A stretch of DNA of 64,000 nt from SMBSF63 sp034003545. Lineage in GTDB: Bacteria > Chloroflexota > Anaerolineae > Anaerolineales > Anaerolineaceae. Location of the stretch: NCBI GenBank assembly GCA_964447155.1, contig CAYURM010000010.1:31389-95388 (forward strand). The letters are read 5' to 3'. This document shows positions 26,408-34,193 of this stretch, one piece after another. The number at the start of each line of letters is the position of its first letter. Positions within the stretch are counted from its first letter, which is position 1. The translations under genes and the position numbers were made by a program. Below the pieces are notes generated by a model, which worked only from the letters and a program-made list of their open reading frames with translations, did no database searches and was not told the origin of the DNA.

Positions 26408-26815
26408 TTAGTGCAGCTTCTCCCGGTGATCAATCAAGGTGCCGTCCAGGTAAGCCTGAAGCGCATCGTTGATCTGCTCAAAATCGGTGATATAGGGGGT
26501 GATATTGGCAGCACGCATGCTCAAATAGGCGCCAGTGCCCATCCCACCACCGACCAACGCTTCGCAATCTTCAACCACGGCCAGCATGCGCGTGTGCCTG
26601 CTCCGCGAAGAGGCATCCAGTCCGCTTCCCTCGCCATGATGATGGCGTTCGTGCTGTTCCTCTTGAACAGCAAAATGATGGTGGCCGATCTTGTCCAACA
26701 TTTCACGCTTGACTTCTTTGCCGTCCTCGACAGTAACCACAAGATAGTAACTGGCGCGGCCAAAATGGCTGTTGATCGTTCTGCCATCATCGGTGACAAA
26801 TGCAATTTTCTTCAT
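26408..26815 (-). CDS. NifX/NafY-like iron-molybdenum-cofactor-binding-domain protein with His-rich insert
   Basis: A 135-residue small protein of the dinitrogenase iron-molybdenum cofactor family: MKKIAFVTDDGRTINSHFGRASYYLVV at the start and EDCEALVGGGMGTGAYLSMR in the middle are typical. An insert around residues 44-65 is rich in His (GHHH, ERHHHGEGSG), which suggests metal binding. Nitrogenase is not seen here, and many members lie outside nif systems. GGAGAGG precedes the ATG. It follows the XRE-cupin gene by 24 bases. Confidence 0.82.
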   Translation of the reverse strand: MKKIAFVTDDGRTINSHFGRASYYLVVTVEDGKEVKREMLDKIGHHHFAVQEEQHERHHHGEGSGLDASSRSRHTRMLAVVEDCEALVGGGMGTGAYLSMRAANITPYITDFEQINDALQAYLDGTLIDHREKLH

Positions 26816-26838
26816 GAATCCTCTCCATACTGTACTGT

Positions 26839-27510
26839 TCAGGTCAGGCCGAAATGCCGGGCAGCCACCCGGTCACGCATATCAGATGGATAAAGCACCA
26901 GCAGCAGCTGGGATTCTTCATTATCTACATTTTCCCAGCGATGCGGTAAATGCGATTCAAACAGCAGGCTGTCTCCCGGATTGAGCAAATAGGTTTCGTC
27001 TTCAATCGTGTATAAAATGCGGCCTTGCAAACAATACACAAACTCGTGTCCGGTGTGAACGATGGGCGAGGTGCCGCTGCCGCCGCCTTTCTTTAGAGTC
27101 ACCACCAGCGGCTGCACGGCCTTGGTCGCCAGCCCGGCGCCCAAATCCTGCAAGACAGCTTTTTCAATCTCGGTTTTGGGCCGTTCGGCCTGCGGGGTGA
27201 AGACCACATATTTCTGTTCAGTGTCTGGCTTGAAAAATGCCGTCACCGGCACCTTCAATGCCGCAGCGAGCTGCTGCAAAGTGCTCACGCTGGGGGATGT
27301 TTTTTCATTCTCAATCAGGCTGAGGGTGTTCACCGCCAGCCCGCTTTTCCCGGCCAGCCCACGGATCGATAAGCCGCGCGCAGCGCGCAGGGCTTTCAGC
27401 CGTTTGCCAACATTGATTTCTGCACGCGTTCTGTCAAAACCAAGTATTGGGTCATCCAAATTCAGCAAAGGGGCAATTCCCTCGTCTTTCTCAGGTTTTT
27501 GTTTTGGCAT
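26839..27510 (-). CDS. XRE-family transcriptional regulator with C-terminal cupin
   Basis: A 223-residue regulator. An XRE helix-turn-helix at about 35-90 (KRLKALRAARGLSIRGLAGK, LAVNTLSLIENEKTSPSVST) precedes a cupin sensor domain at about 135-215 (TGHEFVYCLQGRILYTIEDE, GDSLLFESHLPHRWEN). Such proteins, like PuuR, bind a small ligand in the cupin. ACGGAGG precedes the ATG at 27508-27510. A strong promoter with a palindrome in its spacer lies upstream, which suggests autoregulation; NifX-like and CcdA-like genes follow and may be targets. Confidence 0.88.
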   Translation of the reverse strand: MPKQKPEKDEGIAPLLNLDDPILGFDRTRAEINVGKRLKALRAARGLSIRGLAGKSGLAVNTLSLIENEKTSPSVSTLQQLAAALKVPVTAFFKPDTEQKYVVFTPQAERPKTEIEKAVLQDLGAGLATKAVQPLVVTLKKGGGSGTSPIVHTGHEFVYCLQGRILYTIEDETYLLNPGDSLLFESHLPHRWENVDNEESQLLLVLYPSDMRDRVAARHFGLT

Positions 27511-27589
27511 GCTTGCCTCCGTGTCGAACAATTAAGCGTCAGACAATTCCATCGCCTTTATTTTGAAAAAAGAACACATATCAACCAAA

Positions 27590-27618
27590 ATTATAGTCAA
27601 TAAACTATGTCCCGTCAA
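27590..27618 (-). promoter_or_regulatory. Promoter of the XRE-cupin gene with a palindrome in the spacer
   Basis: Minus strand: -35 TTGACG (27618-27613), 17-base spacer, -10 TATAAT (27595-27590). ATAGT (27593-27597) and ACTAT (27604-27608) form an inverted repeat that overlaps the spacer and the -10 box. Confidence 0.65.
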
Positions 27619-27806
27619 TTTAATTGAGCATCAAAACCTAAAAATATCCGCCGCCGGTTGTATGACGAATAAATCGGAAAGCGCAGGCTGAGCACACCGA
27701 GATCATGCCCGCTCAGGTAAGCCGAAGCAATGGCAGAACGATAATTTCTACCCCTTTTGACTGCTCCCCCGCTGATTTACAGAATCCCTGATTCCCGGCC
27801 TTATGC

Positions 27807-27812
27807 TATAAT
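27807..27812 (+). promoter_or_regulatory. Extended -10 (TGC TATAAT) of the epimerase gene
   Basis: TATAAT at 27807-27812 with TG two bases upstream, 39 bases before the ATG at 27852. Confidence 0.55.
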
Positions 27813-27851
27813 CATGCGCACACAAAACCACATAACCAGGGATACCCCTCC

Positions 27852-28781
27852 ATGCAATTTCTGATCACAGGAGCAGCCGGTTTTTTGGGACAGAATCTGG
27901 CCAACCGTCTCGTACGGAACGGGCACGCAGTGCGTGCGCTGGATGATCTTTCCACCGGCGATCCTTCGCAGCTCTCACCTGACATTCATTTTACCCGCGG
28001 AGATGTTAATGACCGCCCCAAACTCTGGACTCTGCTCCAGGATGTGGATTGTATCTATCACCTGGCCGCACGGGTGCTGGTGCATGAATCGGTGCTCTAC
28101 CCCCGCGAATACGACACGGTCAATGTCGGCGGCACCGTTACCCTGATGGAAGCCATGCGGGATGTGGGCGTGCGGCGGGTGGTGTTCATTTCCTCCGGTG
28201 CAATCTATGGCGAACAGGCCGAACAACCCCTGCACGAAGAAATGCGCCCCCATCCGCGCTCTCCATATGCTGTTTCCAAACTGGCTGCCGAATATTACGT
28301 GCGCACCATCGGCAGCCTGTGGGGCATTGAGACCGTCTGCCTGCGGGTCTTCAACGCTTACGGTCCCGGCCAGCAGATGCCGCCCACCTATACCCCTGTC
28401 ATCCCCAACTTTCTCAACCATGCCACCCGCAACGGCACCATCGTGATCAATGGCGACGGCAGCCAGACCCGTGATTATGTCTACAAGGATGACGTGGTAG
28501 ATGCCATGCTGTCGGCGTCCACTGCACCGGACGCGGACGGGGAGATCATCAATGTTGGCAGCGGGGTGGAAACCAGCGTCAGCGAAGTCGCCAATCTGGT
28601 GATGAAAGCCACGGGCGCCAAGCCGGAAATCGTGTATAACTCACGCAATGCGGGTGGCGTGAACCGCATGTGCGCCGACCTGACCCTGGCGAAAAAACTG
28701 CTTAACTATCAGCCGCAAGTCCCGCTTGAAAAAGGCCTGTGCATGACCCTGGAGCAGGACGACCGCCTGAAAATGCAATAG
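27852..28781 (+). CDS. NAD-dependent epimerase/dehydratase (UDP-glucose 4-epimerase-like)
   Basis: A 309-residue extended SDR. The Rossmann loop TGAAGFLGQNLANRL opens the protein; catalytic YAVSK (YxxxK) and the preceding Ser/Thr (VVFISSGAIYGE) are present; RVFNAYGPGQ and RDYVYKDDVVDAML are hallmarks of nucleotide-sugar epimerases such as GalE-like enzymes. The exact sugar is unknown. The ribosome binding site is weak. A clear terminator follows. Confidence 0.9.
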   Translation: MQFLITGAAGFLGQNLANRLVRNGHAVRALDDLSTGDPSQLSPDIHFTRGDVNDRPKLWTLLQDVDCIYHLAARVLVHESVLYPREYDTVNVGGTVTLMEAMRDVGVRRVVFISSGAIYGEQAEQPLHEEMRPHPRSPYAVSKLAAEYYVRTIGSLWGIETVCLRVFNAYGPGQQMPPTYTPVIPNFLNHATRNGTIVINGDGSQTRDYVYKDDVVDAMLSASTAPDADGEIINVGSGVETSVSEVANLVMKATGAKPEIVYNSRNAGGVNRMCADLTLAKKLLNYQPQVPLEKGLCMTLEQDDRLKMQ

Positions 28782-28791
28782 CACTTCCCTG

Positions 28792-28830
28792 ACCGCGCAC
28801 TGAGTTTTCCGAAGTGCGCGGTTTTCTTTT
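28792..28830 (+). terminator. Intrinsic terminator of the epimerase gene
   Basis: ACCGCGCACT (28792-28801) pairs with AGTGCGCGGT (28813-28822), followed by TTTTCTTTT. It lies 11 bases after the stop. Confidence 0.88.
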
Positions 28831-28991
28831 AACCAATGCCCCAACCATATCCGATAATCCAGCGATTGCGAAGGCCGCAGCGGTGGAAATTTGCGATCCT
28901 CACCCTTTGAAAAGCTCAGCGTACGGCTTGCGTTGCAATTCTTTCTCAGAAAGATCAAAATATCTTCCATATTGTTGTATGATTAACCACA

Positions 28992-29609
28992 ATGGATACC
29001 ACCCTGCCCCAATCTTTCTACGACCGGCCCGTGCTGCACGTGGCCCGCGACCTGCTCGGCCGGCGCCTGGTGCGCCTGCTGAACGGCCAGCGCGTCAGCG
29101 GCCGGATCGTGGAGACGGAGGCCTACCGCGGCGAGGAAGACCTGGCCTGCCATGCCCGCGCCGGGCGCACCCCGCGCACCGCAATCATGTACGGCGCACC
29201 GGGGCACGCTTATGTATATTTCACTTACGGGATGCACTGGATGCTCAACTGCGTCACCGGCCCGGAAGGCTTTCCCGCCGCCGTCCTCATCCGCGCCATC
29301 GTGCCACAGGAAGGGCTGGATGTGATTGCTGCCCATCGCGCCGGACGTCCGCGGCGGGAGTGGTGTAACGGTCCCGCCAAACTGTGCCAAGCACTGAACA
29401 TTGACGGCCGCCTCAACGGGGCCGCCCTGTGGAATGTTGGCAGTGAAATATGGCTGGAAGCAGGCCAGCCCGTGACAGAAGAGCAGGTCAGGTGCACCCC
29501 GCGCATCGGCATTCATAATACCCCCGAACCCTGGCGCAGCATCCCCTGGCGTTTCGTGGTGGCAGAACAGCTGAATCTTAAGGAGAAACAAAATGAGTCG
29601 TCTGGATGA
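28992..29609 (+). CDS. AAG/MPG-type 3-methyladenine DNA glycosylase
   Basis: A 205-residue DNA glycosylase of the human AAG family. IVETEAYRGEEDLACHA holds the catalytic Glu; GAPGHAYVYFTYGMHWMLN, AAVLIRAIVP and GPAKLCQALNI are conserved. It removes alkylated purines such as 3-methyladenine and hypoxanthine. The length is full. The ATG is at 28992. The next gene (AhpD-like) starts inside its end (overlap 29593-29609). Confidence 0.93.
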   Translation: MDTTLPQSFYDRPVLHVARDLLGRRLVRLLNGQRVSGRIVETEAYRGEEDLACHARAGRTPRTAIMYGAPGHAYVYFTYGMHWMLNCVTGPEGFPAAVLIRAIVPQEGLDVIAAHRAGRPRREWCNGPAKLCQALNIDGRLNGAALWNVGSEIWLEAGQPVTEEQVRCTPRIGIHNTPEPWRSIPWRFVVAEQLNLKEKQNESSG

Positions 29610-29937
29610 ATTTGAAGCCTATCGCAGCCGCATGAATGACCGCATCCTGGAAGTAAACCACCTGGGCATCAAACGCTTTTTCAACCTGGATACCAAAGCC
29701 TACGAAGACAGTGCCCTCGACAGCCGCACCAAGGAACTCCTCGGCCTGGTGGCCTCGATGGTGCTGCGCTGCAATGACTGCATCGATTATCACGTCCTGC
29801 AGTGCGTCAAGGCCGGCTGGGACGACGCTTCCCTGTACGACGCCTTCAACGTAGCCCTCGTCGTCGGCGGCAGCATCGTCATTCCCCATTTGCGGCATGC
29901 GGTTGAAACCCTGGATCTATGCCGGGGCGACGAATAA
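29593..29937 (+). CDS. Carboxymuconolactone decarboxylase (AhpD-like) protein
   Basis: A 114-residue single-domain all-helical protein with the redox CxxC motif in VLRCNDCIDYHVLQCVKAGW, as in AhpD and related CMD proteins that act as peroxidase partners or carboxymuconolactone decarboxylases. AAGGAG lies seven bases upstream. It overlaps the glycosylase gene by 17 bases and is translationally coupled. Confidence 0.9.
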   Translation: MSRLDEFEAYRSRMNDRILEVNHLGIKRFFNLDTKAYEDSALDSRTKELLGLVASMVLRCNDCIDYHVLQCVKAGWDDASLYDAFNVALVVGGSIVIPHLRHAVETLDLCRGDE

Positions 29938-29938
29938 T

Positions 29939-30862
29939 TTACCCGGCTATCCATTTCAAACGTTGGCCGAATTTTGAATCAGGATAGCGCTGCGCTGCCA
30001 GATTGATCCACACCCAGGGCACGAACCCCCAACCAAGCCACCAGCCATATGGCCCAAGCCAATTGGATGAAAGCGTTAAAAAAGATAAAACAAGTGCCAC
30101 AATTGCCGCCCGGGGTTTCAGGCGGGCAATCGCCGGGGTAAGAGGCAGCAGGTTGTAAAAAATGATATGGGGAGAAATAAACGCGCCGCAGGCCATCAAC
30201 ATGTCCATATCCCCTCGCGAGAACCAGATGGTCAGCAAGAAAAATGGCAGTCCCCACCAACCGAGGCCGATGTTTTGGGGGTACCGGCCTTCGCCATAAA
30301 AACTCTCCACAGCCAGCATTCTTTCGGGCCAGTTTCCCCAAATGATGATAGACAGGATCATAAAAACGAGAAATGCCAGAATGTATGAACGCCGCGCTCC
30401 CAATCCAAAAAATTGGATTTGCGGCTTTATCAGTGCAAAGGGAACCAGCCAGGGCAAGGCAATTGATCCCAATAACGCGAATCCTTCAAGCTGACCTAAA
30501 AAAATTGTCCACAACAAAGGCAAACTGAAAAAGGCGGCCGCCGCGCTGACAGGGTGAATGGCTCGCTGCAGTGTGGCAATGGAAAAAGCAGACAGGGTGA
30601 TACCGATCAACAATGGATATGTCAAATAGCGAATGGCAAGGGAAGTCCAGGGAGGGTAAAAGGGAGGGATGCGTTGAATTCCCCAGAAATGGTTCCAATC
30701 AAATCCAAACAGGCCGTCCCCCGGAATCATTGAACCTGCCAGACTGAAAATGAGCGTCAGCAGGATGAAAAGCAGAATTCCCGCCTTCATTGACAACCGT
30801 CTAGAAAAAATCTCCTGTTCAGGGAAGAGTGGATCGAGCGCGCGCCAGCAACGATGCAGCAT
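29939..30862 (-). CDS. Unknown polytopic membrane protein
   Basis: A 307-residue protein with about eight transmembrane helices (for example GILLFILLTLIFSLAGSM, LIGITLSAFSIATL, AFLVFMILSIIIWG). No enzymatic motif is recognised; the pattern is reminiscent of membrane polymer or glycosyl-type proteins, but this is only an impression. A strong AAAGGGGG site precedes the ATG at 30860-30862, which I prefer to an earlier in-frame ATG. It converges with the AhpD-like gene. Confidence 0.7.
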   Translation of the reverse strand: MLHRCWRALDPLFPEQEIFSRRLSMKAGILLFILLTLIFSLAGSMIPGDGLFGFDWNHFWGIQRIPPFYPPWTSLAIRYLTYPLLIGITLSAFSIATLQRAIHPVSAAAAFFSLPLLWTIFLGQLEGFALLGSIALPWLVPFALIKPQIQFFGLGARRSYILAFLVFMILSIIIWGNWPERMLAVESFYGEGRYPQNIGLGWWGLPFFLLTIWFSRGDMDMLMACGAFISPHIIFYNLLPLTPAIARLKPRAAIVALVLSFLTLSSNWLGPYGWWLGWGFVPWVWINLAAQRYPDSKFGQRLKWIAG

Positions 30863-30965
30863 AAAACCCCCTTTAGAATAAAAGCTCAATGCAATTGGAC
30901 AGATATTTTACGAATATGTCAAATACTCAAAAAATTATAACATTAATTCGTTTTCCGCCCCCTGA

Positions 30966-31514
30966 TTATTCGTCGACCTCAATCAACATGATTTTAACCG
31001 GCACAGCTGGAAAATGTCGTTTCAACCGCTCAATGTCATAGACAAGCTGCTCGCCATACGACACCCCGCTCGACATTTGCTTCTGTAAAGAATGACAAGG
31101 AACAATCTCAATCCCCACATCTGCTTTATTCTCGTTGAAGAAATACTGAAATTTCGCCATGTCATAAAACATAAAAGCATATTTGCCAAACTGCACTTCA
31201 ACCAGCACCTTGTCCTTCACAAAATCGACCTGTTTATAAGCCCCTGGTATTTCATGGTCATGATTGGGGATGGAGATAGTGTACGTATCCCGGATTTCTT
31301 CAAAGCCGATGGCATTGAAGTAGTGACGAAATTGGGCATACATGTTTTCAGGGGAATAAAGTAATTGTTGAAATGAAACATCATCTTGATATTTTACAAT
31401 GCGCTCTGCTTTCACCTTTGTAAGGATCTCATATATCGCCTGCTCATGCTGTGGATATCGGACAGTAAGAACCTCCGAGCCGCCAAAATGCGAATATTCA
31501 TACACCACTTTCAT
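30966..31514 (-). CDS. Orphan type II restriction endonuclease, BglII/BstYI family
   Basis: A 182-residue protein. The active-site string KQVDFVKDKVLVEVQFGKY (94-112) places Asp97, Glu106 and Gln108 with the spacing D-(x8)-E-x-Q seen in BglII (Asp84, Glu93, Gln95), and Asn84 lies 13 residues before Asp97, near the BglII Asn69 position. These residues coordinate Mg in the PD-(D/E)xK-like fold. BglII and BstYI cut (A/R)GATC(T/Y) sites; specificity here is unknown. No DNA methyltransferase gene lies within this window, so it is an orphan here. The region is lower in GC than its surroundings. Confidence 0.72.
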   Translation of the reverse strand: MKVVYEYSHFGGSEVLTVRYPQHEQAIYEILTKVKAERIVKYQDDVSFQQLLYSPENMYAQFRHYFNAIGFEEIRDTYTISIPNHDHEIPGAYKQVDFVKDKVLVEVQFGKYAFMFYDMAKFQYFFNENKADVGIEIVPCHSLQKQMSSGVSYGEQLVYDIERLKRHFPAVPVKIMLIEVDE

Positions 31515-31824
31515 TGCATACTCCCACTAAAGCATCTCACTTACCACACAAGGTAATTATTATCCTCATATTTACAAATACACTATAACAGATCTTAATC
31601 GCAAAAAACTATCTTAAAAACTGGCTCATTGGGAATCGCCGTGATTTTCCGCGGCGACGAGCAAAATCACTCCAGATATCGGGGGGAAGGCAAGGTTTAT
31701 CTCCATATTTGGTGTAGAGCATCAACTTTTCACGGCAGTTCCCAGAGAACCTAAAAATTCGTAGGGGCGCACGCCGTCCAACAAAGCATTGGCCGCCATG
31801 CGCCCCTACAATGGCAAGGTTGGA
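31515..31824. other. Intergenic region with a hairpin and a REP-like element
   Basis: No gene is supported. GTGATTTT (31641-31648) pairs with AAAATCAC (31663-31670), a possible terminator hairpin; a REP-like element follows at 31761-31809. Upstream of the endonuclease gene (minus strand) no clear promoter was found. Confidence 0.5.
31761..31809. repeat. REP-like element, paired GTAG ... CTAC (family GGGGCGC)
   Basis: GTAGGGGCGCA (31761-31771) pairs with TGCGCCCCTAC (31799-31809). The middle contains TCCAACAAAGCATTGG, shared exactly with the element at 42449-42500. It lies just 3' of the unknown 203-residue gene. Confidence 0.75.
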
Positions 31825-32436
31825 TTATTTAACAGATTGAAAATTGGTGCGGAAAATGAACTTTGTATGAGGTGAAGGTTTTATTGTGAATATTTTTACA
31901 TTGAACACACCGGGCACGTGTTCCCAATGTCTCCAAACAGCCAAGCAAATTTCATCATTTTCTTTGCTGCTAACAAAAGACGGTTGATTTCTCTTTCTAT
32001 AAACAACATACCCATCTCGAGAAAAATCCGCGTTTTGACTCAAGAATAGGGCTTCTGAGAATATTTTCCCGTCGTAACAATTCCTATACATTTCAGGATC
32101 ATATTCACTCTGACCCTGCACCCAGCCTTCTTTCATTAATTCCTGATCAAAATAATCAAATATATTTTGTCTGGCTTCTGCTTCCGGAATACTTTCATAG
32201 GAAAGAATTGCAAATTGATTCCAGGTGAAAAATCTAGTATTACCAGGTCGTATCACAGAATATGTTGGATACATCCAAACTACAACTGGATAATCATCAG
32301 TGGGAGGAGGGAATGAAAATGTAATGAATCTGGGAAAAGCTTCGCAAAGATATAGAATGAAAAAGCAAGCAATTACTATACCCAGCAACTTGAGAAAAAA
32401 ATTTAGTCGAGTGTTTTTCAGGTTCACTTTTTTCAT
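31825..32436 (-). CDS. Unknown membrane-anchored protein
   Basis: A 203-residue protein with a single N-terminal transmembrane segment (FFLKLLGIVIACFFILYLCE) and a soluble part rich in aromatic residues (WMYPTYSV, FDYFDQELMKEGW, WRHWEHVPGV). No motif is recognised. The gene is AT-rich and may belong to the same acquired patch as the endonuclease. GAAAGATC is the only weak ribosome binding site. Confidence 0.6.
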   Translation of the reverse strand: MKKVNLKNTRLNFFLKLLGIVIACFFILYLCEAFPRFITFSFPPPTDDYPVVVWMYPTYSVIRPGNTRFFTWNQFAILSYESIPEAEARQNIFDYFDQELMKEGWVQGQSEYDPEMYRNCYDGKIFSEALFLSQNADFSRDGYVVYRKRNQPSFVSSKENDEICLAVWRHWEHVPGVFNVKIFTIKPSPHTKFIFRTNFQSVK

Positions 32437-32507
32437 ATTGATCTTTCAAATATCCCAATCGCTTCCTCAACAATTCTTTCTCACAAGCTTCTCTCCCCTT
32501 CACTATC

Positions 32508-32801
32508 TTACGAGATCTTCATCACCTTGCATATTTCGGAAACTGAGATCGCCCCTTTTGTCGCCTGCCGATACGCGGCGATATGCGCGCTCTGCGCGTG
32601 CTGCTTCAAATGTTCGGCGTTTTGCCACTGCTCCACGAACCAGAACACCGCTGCATTATCAATATCCTGATGCAGATCATACTGAATACAGCCCGCTTCC
32701 TTTAACGTCACGGGGACCAATTTCAAAAGCTCAGCCTTCACCAGGTCAACCTTGTCAGCCTTCGCCTCAATCCTTGCAATAATTGTCAATACTTCATTCA
32801 T
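32508..32801 (-). CDS. Antibiotic biosynthesis monooxygenase (ABM)-fold protein
   Basis: A 97-residue dimeric ferredoxin-like-fold protein: MNEVLTIIARIEAKADKVD, PVTLKEAGCIQYDLHQD, FWFVEQWQNAEHLKQHAQSAH. Members act as small monooxygenases or haem/quinone-associated proteins, often without a known substrate. The start overlaps the NTPase stop as ATGA, so it is translationally coupled and belongs to the ABC-transporter operon. Whether it serves a haem-, corrinoid- or siderophore-linked step is unknown. Confidence 0.85.
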   Translation of the reverse strand: MNEVLTIIARIEAKADKVDLVKAELLKLVPVTLKEAGCIQYDLHQDIDNAAVFWFVEQWQNAEHLKQHAQSAHIAAYRQATKGAISVSEICKVMKIS

Positions 32802-33388
32802 TTACACTCTCCTGGTAAATTCCCCTTCACGATCTCAAACACACCGGGGATATCCTCCGGCTCTCGCAGCTCCACCACGCTGGCCTGCGGCCAGCGCTGA
32901 CGGGCCTGCTCGATTAACTCCGGGCGGATGACGACGATTGCCAGGCGGTAATCACCGGCGTCCAGCAGGCGCAGACCGGATACCCAGCCTTCGCCATGCA
33001 CCAGCTCAAACGGCCCCAGCTCATCGATCACCAGCAGGTCGCACTGATCCACAGCGGCAAGAATCTCTTCCCCCCAGGCCATCTTTTCCTTGTCGAAGAT
33101 CCAGTGCGGCTTCCAGTTGGGATCGTAAGGGTTTTCATCCGTGCATACCTCTTCCGGGCGCTGTCCTTCCAGGGCCGCCGGCCAATACGCCATCTGGCGG
33201 CGTTCTCCGGTGGTGATATCCTCGATCAGGATGGCGCTTTTCGTGCCACCCTTGAATTCCGCCGGGGAAAGCACCCCCGCAGCCTGCCAGCCGCGCTCCC
33301 CGGCAGCGGCGATCACCCTGCGGCAGAAAGTCGTTTTTCCACTGCCGCGCCAGCCGCTGATAATGATCAATTTGCCTTTATTGTCCAT
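32798..33388 (-). CDS. THEP1-like P-loop NTPase encoded with an ABC importer
   Basis: A 196-residue NTPase. Walker A IISGWRGSGKTTFCRRV (residues 7-23) and Walker B LLVIDELGPFEL are clear, as in nucleoside-triphosphatase THEP1 and the DUF2478-type proteins. The role is unknown; in similar operons such proteins accompany metal-cofactor import. AGAGGAA precedes the ATG at 33386-33388, which overlaps the end of the upstream ATPase gene. Confidence 0.8.
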   Translation of the reverse strand: MDNKGKLIIISGWRGSGKTTFCRRVIAAAGERGWQAAGVLSPAEFKGGTKSAILIEDITTGERRQMAYWPAALEGQRPEEVCTDENPYDPNWKPHWIFDKEKMAWGEEILAAVDQCDLLVIDELGPFELVHGEGWVSGLRLLDAGDYRLAIVVIRPELIEQARQRWPQASVVELREPEDIPGVFEIVKGNLPGECK

Positions 33389-34193
33389 CACGATTCCTCT
33401 TGCGATGCAGGTTTTCATGTCCCCACAGGGCGATCAAACGGCCAGAGACTTCACTAACCTCCACCGGCACGCCGTACGTGACGGTCAACCGTTCGCCGGT
33501 AAATTCTTCTTCAATCGGGCCGGAATGCTCGACCTTGCCAGCGCGCATCAACACCAGGTGGCTGGCAATCGAAGCGGCCACTTCCGGCTCGTGGGTGGTC
33601 AATACCACGGTGATGCCCTCATGGGTCAGATTCTGCACCACATCCATCAGACGGAGCTTGTTGCTCAAATCCAGATGAGAGGTAGCCTCATCCAGCAGCA
33701 GCAAACGGGGCTGCTGCGTCAGGGCGCGCGCCAGCAGCACCAGCTGCCGCTCGCCGCCGCTCAGGGCGGTCACGCGGCGGTGCATCATGTCTGCCATACC
33801 GACGGTCTTCAATGCTTCGGCGGCCAGCTCCGTGTCCTTGCGGCCGGGCATCGAAAGCGGCTTCAGGTATGGTGCCCGCCCCAACAGCACATATTCCAGC
33901 AGAGAATAATCAAACGAGACGTGTTCATACTGCGGCACAAGACCGATCCACTGTCCCAGTTCACGGCGCGAGTACGTATTCAGCGGTTTCCCGTCCAGCA
34001 GCACCCGCCCGCGCTGCGGCACCCGCCAGCCCAGGGCCAGATGCAGCAGGGTGGTCTTGCCTACCCCGTTGGGGCCAAGAATGGCGGTGACTGTATTTTG
34101 TTCCACTTCCAGGGAAAGCTCGTTCAGCACGGTCTTGCCGTTGGCGTCATAGGCAAAGGCGATCTTCTCAAAGGCCAGCAGTACATTGCTCAT
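33378..34193 (-). CDS. FecE/BtuD-type ABC transporter ATP-binding protein
   Basis: A 271-residue ATPase with Walker A GPNGVGKTT, signature LSGGERQLV, Walker B LLLLDEATSHLD and the H-loop TTHE. It matches importers for iron-siderophores, haem or cobalamin (FecCD/BtuC partners). It overlaps the permease as ATGA, so translation is coupled. It follows the periplasmic protein and permease in one operon. Confidence 0.9.
   Translation of the reverse strand: MSNVLLAFEKIAFAYDANGKTVLNELSLEVEQNTVTAILGPNGVGKTTLLHLALGWRVPQRGRVLLDGKPLNTYSRRELGQWIGLVPQYEHVSFDYSLLEYVLLGRAPYLKPLSMPGRKDTELAAEALKTVGMADMMHRRVTALSGGERQLVLLARALTQQPRLLLLDEATSHLDLSNKLRLMDVVQNLTHEGITVVLTTHEPEVAASIASHLVLMRAGKVEHSGPIEEEFTGERLTVTYGVPVEVSEVSGRLIALWGHENLHRKRNRDGQ

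Larger units (their letters stand above)
27511..27851. other. Intergenic region between XRE-cupin and epimerase genes
   Basis: No gene is supported. It holds the XRE promoter (27590-27618) and, near the right end, the extended -10 of the epimerase. The middle (about 27640-27780) shows no motif that I can name. Confidence 0.6.
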
